Assembly: GCA_001544655.2 (NCBI GenBank)
Contig: FCOD02000015.1
Span: forward strand, 1 to 64,000
Length of the DNA stretch: 64,000 nucleotides
From: Caballeronia turbans
GTDB lineage: Bacteria > Pseudomonadota > Gammaproteobacteria > Burkholderiales > Burkholderiaceae
Reading direction: 5' to 3'
This document shows positions 61,246 through 64,000 of the stretch, in pieces. The notes beneath the pieces were generated by a model, which worked only from the letters and a program-made list of their open reading frames with translations, was not told the DNA's origin and did not search any database. Both the position numbers and the translations under genes were made by a program. Within the stretch, counting starts at the first letter, position 1, and each line of letters begins with the position of its first letter.

Positions 61246-61635
61246 TCAAAGCGCCGGTCGGTCCTTGCGATACGCGTTCTTCACGGCGATCTTGCCGTCG
61301 CTGAACGTGAAGACGTCCACCATGCGGGCCTCGATACGCGAGCCGTCCGCTTTCGTGCCGCGAAACGTCGATTCCGATACGCCGCGCTCGCCGCTCACGA
61401 AATGCTCGCCCTCTTTCCACGATGCATCGGGGAAGGTTTCCCACGCAAGCGCGAAGCCCTTGCGGACCTCGTCGCGGCCCTTGAACGTGCGGCCCAGCGC
61501 ATCGGGTCCGGCCACGCCGTGAAAGACGCATTCTTCGGCCATGCAGTTCATCAATGCATCGAGGTCGTGGCGATTCCACGCATCGTTGAAAGTTTCCAGC
61601 AGCCGGACATAATCCTGATTCGTTTGAGTGCTCAT
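61246..61635 (-). CDS. tauX: NTF2/SnoaL-like protein, probable taurine dehydrogenase small subunit
   Basis: A 129-residue protein of the SnoaL/NTF2 fold: VRLLETFNDAWNRHDLDALM, CVFHGVAGPDALGRTFKGRD, and VSGERGVSESTFRGT with DVFTFSDGKIAVKNAYR at the end. From memory the small subunit TauX of the TauXY taurine dehydrogenase is a small protein of this sort encoded beside the FAD subunit, but I could not check this. The name rests on the pairing with the adjacent flavin oxidoreductase and on the sau genes nearby. If wrong, it is a generic SnoaL-like protein. Confidence 0.6.
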   Translation of the reverse strand: MSTQTNQDYVRLLETFNDAWNRHDLDALMNCMAEECVFHGVAGPDALGRTFKGRDEVRKGFALAWETFPDASWKEGEHFVSGERGVSESTFRGTKADGSRIEARMVDVFTFSDGKIAVKNAYRKDRPAL

Positions 61636-61676
61636 GTGTCGATGTTTTCAGTGCGTTGCGAAAGAGTCAGCAAGGT

Positions 61677-63107
61677 TCAGCGCTTCTCGTCCTGCGCCAG
61701 ATACTTGTGATAGAGGAACCGTTGGCCGACGCGGCGGAAGGGCGCGAAGCCTTTCCATCGCACCATGCCCATCACGTTCGGATATTCGAGCGCGGAGTCG
61801 TAGATCGGCAGATCGTCGCGGCTGCGTTGCCACTTGCCCGCGACGCGCTCGGCCATGCGCCGCCCCGCGTGCGCGGAAAACGACACGCCGTTGCCGCCGT
61901 ATCCGACCGCGTAGAAGACGCTTTCATGCGGATCGGGCTGCGCGACGCGCGGCATCATGTCGTGACTCACATCGACCCAGCCCCACCACGAATAGTCGAT
62001 GCGAATGCCCTTCAGCGATGGGAACTTGCGATGCAAGCCTTCGATGAGCACATCCATGTGCCGCGGGTTCGCCGCATCCGCGCCCGTGATCGCGCTGCGG
62101 CTGCCGATCTGCACGCGATTGTCCGGCAGCAGCCGATAGTAAAAGCGCAGCGTGCGCGTATCGGTGATGACCTGATGCGTGCGGAAGTTGGTCGATTCGA
62201 GTTCTTCCTGCGTGAGCGGCCGCGTGACGAGCGAGTTCGAGAGAATCGGCATGATCTTCGCGGACAGCGCGCGATGCATGTCGTTGCGCGTATAGCCGCC
62301 GGTCGCAAAGGCAACCGCCTTCGCGCGAATCACGCCGCGCGGCGTGCGCACGTGATGCACGCCGCGAACCGTCTCGACGCCGAGCACGGGCGTGCTCGTA
62401 TGCACCTTCACGCCGAGCGAGCGCGCCATGCGCATATAACCGAATGCGAGCTTGAGCGGATGCACGCCGATGCCATCGGGTTCGAGCAGCGCGCCGCAGT
62501 TTTCGCGATCGTCGACATACGATTGCGCGACTTCCTTCGCGCTCAGCATGCGCGCGTCGTAGCCGAAGACATCGCGCATCACCTTGCATTCGTTCGCGAG
62601 AAAGTCCATCTTGCGCGCCCGATGGGCGATGTACAGATGCCCGCCCGGCTGCGGATCGCATGCGAATTCGCCGATCAGTGTCTTGAAGGTGTCGAAGCCT
62701 TCGCGGATTTCCGCGTCGAGCCTGAGCGCCGTCTGCTTGCCCCATCGCTCGATCCATTGAGAGCGATAGAGACGGCCGCTCGCGTTCTGCCCTTGCCCGC
62801 CGTTGCGGCTCGTGCAGCCCCACGCGGTGCGGTTCGCATCGACGACGGTCGCGCGGATGCCGTGCTCCCGCGCGAGAAAGAGCGCAGTCGAGAGGCCTGT
62901 GAATCCCGCGCCGACGATCAGCACATCGACGTCGGCGTCGCCGGACAAAGGTCCGTCGTCATCGGGCGGCTCGCCGGCGGTCGCGACCCAGTAGGTCGGC
63001 GCATAGTCCATCGCCTGACGGCCGATGGGCGAGACGAGCGGGTCGTAAAGCGGATCGTATGGGGCGCACGCACCACGAAGGGCCGGCGCAACGTAATCGA
63101 GAGTAGC
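61677..63107 (-). CDS. tauY: FAD-dependent amine oxidase, probable taurine dehydrogenase large subunit
   Basis: A 476-residue flavoenzyme of the DadA/glycine-oxidase fold. The start is GTG 63107, with AAGGAG 6 bases upstream; ATGs further up have no such site. FAD motif VDVLIVGAGFTGLSTALFLARE is near residue 63, NRTAWGCTSRNGGQGQNASGR follows, and YAVGYGGNGVSFSAHAG near 410 closes the FAD site. Relatives include gamma-glutamylputrescine oxidase and TauY. In context, oxidative deamination of taurine to sulfoacetaldehyde is the best proposal, feeding SauS. It is the first gene of a leftward set with the tauX-like and permease genes. Confidence 0.7.
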   Translation of the reverse strand, partial: ATLDYVAPALRGACAPYDPLYDPLVSPIGRQAMDYAPTYWVATAGEPPDDDGPLSGDADVDVLIVGAGFTGLSTALFLAREHGIRATVVDANRTAWGCTSRNGGQGQNASGRLYRSQWIERWGKQTALRLDAEIREGFDTFKTLIGEFACDPQPGGHLYIAHRARKMDFLANECKVMRDVFGYDARMLSAKEVAQSYVDDRENCGALLEPDGIGVHPLKLAFGYMRMARSLGVKVHTSTPVLGVETVRGVHHVRTPRGVIRAKAVAFATGGYTRNDMHRALSAKIMPILSNSLVTRPLTQEELESTNFRTHQVITDTRTLRFYYRLLPDNRVQIGSRSAITGADAANPRHMDVLIEGLHRKFPSLKGIRIDYSWWGWVDVSHDMMPRVAQPDPHESVFYAVGYGGNGVSFSAHAGRRMAERVAGKWQRSRDDLPIYDSALEYPNVMGMVRWKGFAPFRRVGQRFLYHKYLAQDEKR

Positions 63108-63498
63108 CACCGATAACTCCTTGGAAAGTACCCTCATACTGCACCTAACTTCGCGCACCGTTTAGAGCCACGCCGGAATCATCGTTAGTGCCAGGCCGCT
63201 CTTCATGGGAGGCGCCACGGCGCGCCGCTGGCCCTGGCGATGAGCCCTTTCTGGCACTACGGCCGACCCTTTTGTCGGGTCATACGGGGCCGAAATCCTC
63301 TTTTGCTCGCGCAATGCCGCATGCGCGTCGTTCAGCGACCGGCTCTTGCGCGCCAAAGGTTTCGTGCGGCTTGTCGATGGCACCTGTGCGCAGATTCATG
63401 TCGTCGCCAAGCGCTGGCATGTCACGCGATGCCGGCACGTCGAAGCGTCGCGAATCGTTTTTATCGGCCTCTTCGAATCAGACGACACAGACCGCGCG
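63108..63498. other. Non-coding stretch between tauY-like and cobT genes
   Basis: About 390 bp with no convincing frame. It should contain the promoter of the leftward tauY-like set and the end of the cobT transcript. A small dyad GACCC...GGGTC near 63266-63282 is the only repeat noticed. Confidence 0.5.
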
Positions 63499-64000
63499 CT
63501 AAGTGCTGTGTCTGCGCCGCGCGCCGAGCCATGCAGCGAGCTTCGCGAATAAGGTCATATCCGGCGCGCTGGACAGATCCACCGCAAAGTGATGCCGGTA
63601 ATACGGACTCAGATCGAGCCCCACGCCGAGCCCGAGCACCTCGACCATGCGCGCCGCCTCGTGCTTCGCGACGACTTCGCGCAAATGCTGATCGAGATAG
63701 TTCGGATCGTTGGCCTGTGCGGTTGCGCTGTCCATCGGGCTGCCATCGGAGATCACGACGACGATGCGCCGCGCTTGCGCACGCGCAGCGAGTCGCGAAC
63801 ACGCCCAGTCCACCGCTTCGCCATCGACGCCTTCGCGAAACAGATCGGCCTTGAACAGCGCCGCAATGTCGCCGCGCGCTGCACGCCAGCTCGCATCGCC
63901 TTCCTTGAAGATCATGTTGCACGCTTCATTGAGCCGGCCCGGATACTTCGGCCGGCCCTTCGCGAGCCAGTCGAGCTTCGCGCGGCCGCCGTTCCATGCG
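63499..64000 (-). CDS. cobT: Cobaltochelatase CobT, 3' part only
   Basis: A partial gene that enters from the right edge. The visible 166 residues run from AWNGGRAKLDWLAKGRPKYP through NMIFKEGD and DGEAVDWACSRLAARAQARR to RIVVVISDGSPMDSAT and LGLGVGLDLSPYYRH. This is the C-terminal von Willebrand A-like domain of CobT, with the metal-site loop ISDGSPMDS. CobT and CobS form the AAA+ partner of CobN for cobalt insertion in aerobic cobalamin synthesis. The N-terminal two thirds are outside the window. Confidence 0.88.
   Translation of the reverse strand, partial: AWNGGRAKLDWLAKGRPKYPGRLNEACNMIFKEGDASWRAARGDIAALFKADLFREGVDGEAVDWACSRLAARAQARRIVVVISDGSPMDSATAQANDPNYLDQHLREVVAKHEAARMVEVLGLGVGLDLSPYYRHHFAVDLSSAPDMTLFAKLAAWLGARRRHST

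Overview
The window reads as one contiguous piece of a GC-rich betaproteobacterial chromosome. Gene content points to Burkholderia sensu lato, most likely Caballeronia or Paraburkholderia: a Burkholderia-type sdhC start, a trimeric porin, a RcnB-like protein, a split type VI secretion locus, cobT, and sau genes of the Cupriavidus kind. The genus is inferred from protein resemblance only. I saw no rRNA, tRNA, CRISPR array, intact insertion sequence or prophage gene.

Layout. 0-2 kb: the 5' end of sdhC, a divergent LysR regulator and an exported beta-carbonic anhydrase. 2-8.5 kb: a sodium:amino-acid symporter, then a leftward TonB receptor / periplasmic binding protein / TauD-type dioxygenase set behind a Fur-like site. 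8.6-24 kb: housekeeping and stress genes (methyltransferases, DUF1801, DUF4142, a diguanylate cyclase, GST, small hypothetical proteins, a RcnB-like protein, a pyruvate-oxidase-like ThDP enzyme, a lipoprotein glycosidase, two SDRs, a LysE exporter). This part also holds a truncated alcohol dehydrogenase and a frameshifted flavin monooxygenase. 24-41 kb: a catabolic island with a TSUP/DUF1634 exporter, two similar IclR regulators, a porin and a 13-gene rightward operon running from a Rieske ferredoxin to an aromatic-acid MFS transporter. 42.3-52.5 kb: half of a T6SS locus (tssC, tssB, then divergently tssK, tssL, an OmpA protein, hcp, tssH, tssE), followed by a TPR-glycosyltransferase protein. 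54.2-63.1 kb: sulfonate genes sauU-sauT-sauS with divergent sauR, an amino-acid permease and a tauX-tauY-like pair. The right edge is the 3' part of cobT.

How the parts work together. In the catabolic island a Rieske oxygenase (alpha subunit, ferredoxin and reductase all present) would make a cis-diol. SDRs would rearomatise it, a VOC extradiol enzyme could open the ring, and an alpha/beta hydrolase could split the product. An aspartate-dehydrogenase-like enzyme, a ThDP enzyme and an aldehyde dehydrogenase could process an amino-acid-like side chain. I know of no described pathway with this gene set. Two copies of an IclR-type palindrome, TGTTCC-N6-GGAACA, one perfect and one with a single mismatch, sit just downstream of the predicted promoters of the operon and of the divergent porin. 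This ties the two transcripts into one regulon.

The right-hand sulfonate block is consistent with taurine uptake, oxidation to sulfoacetaldehyde by TauXY, and conversion through sulfoacetyl-CoA to or from sulfoacetate by SauS and SauT, with SauU as transporter. A perfect 11-bp inverted repeat between sauS and sauR is the likely SauR operator.
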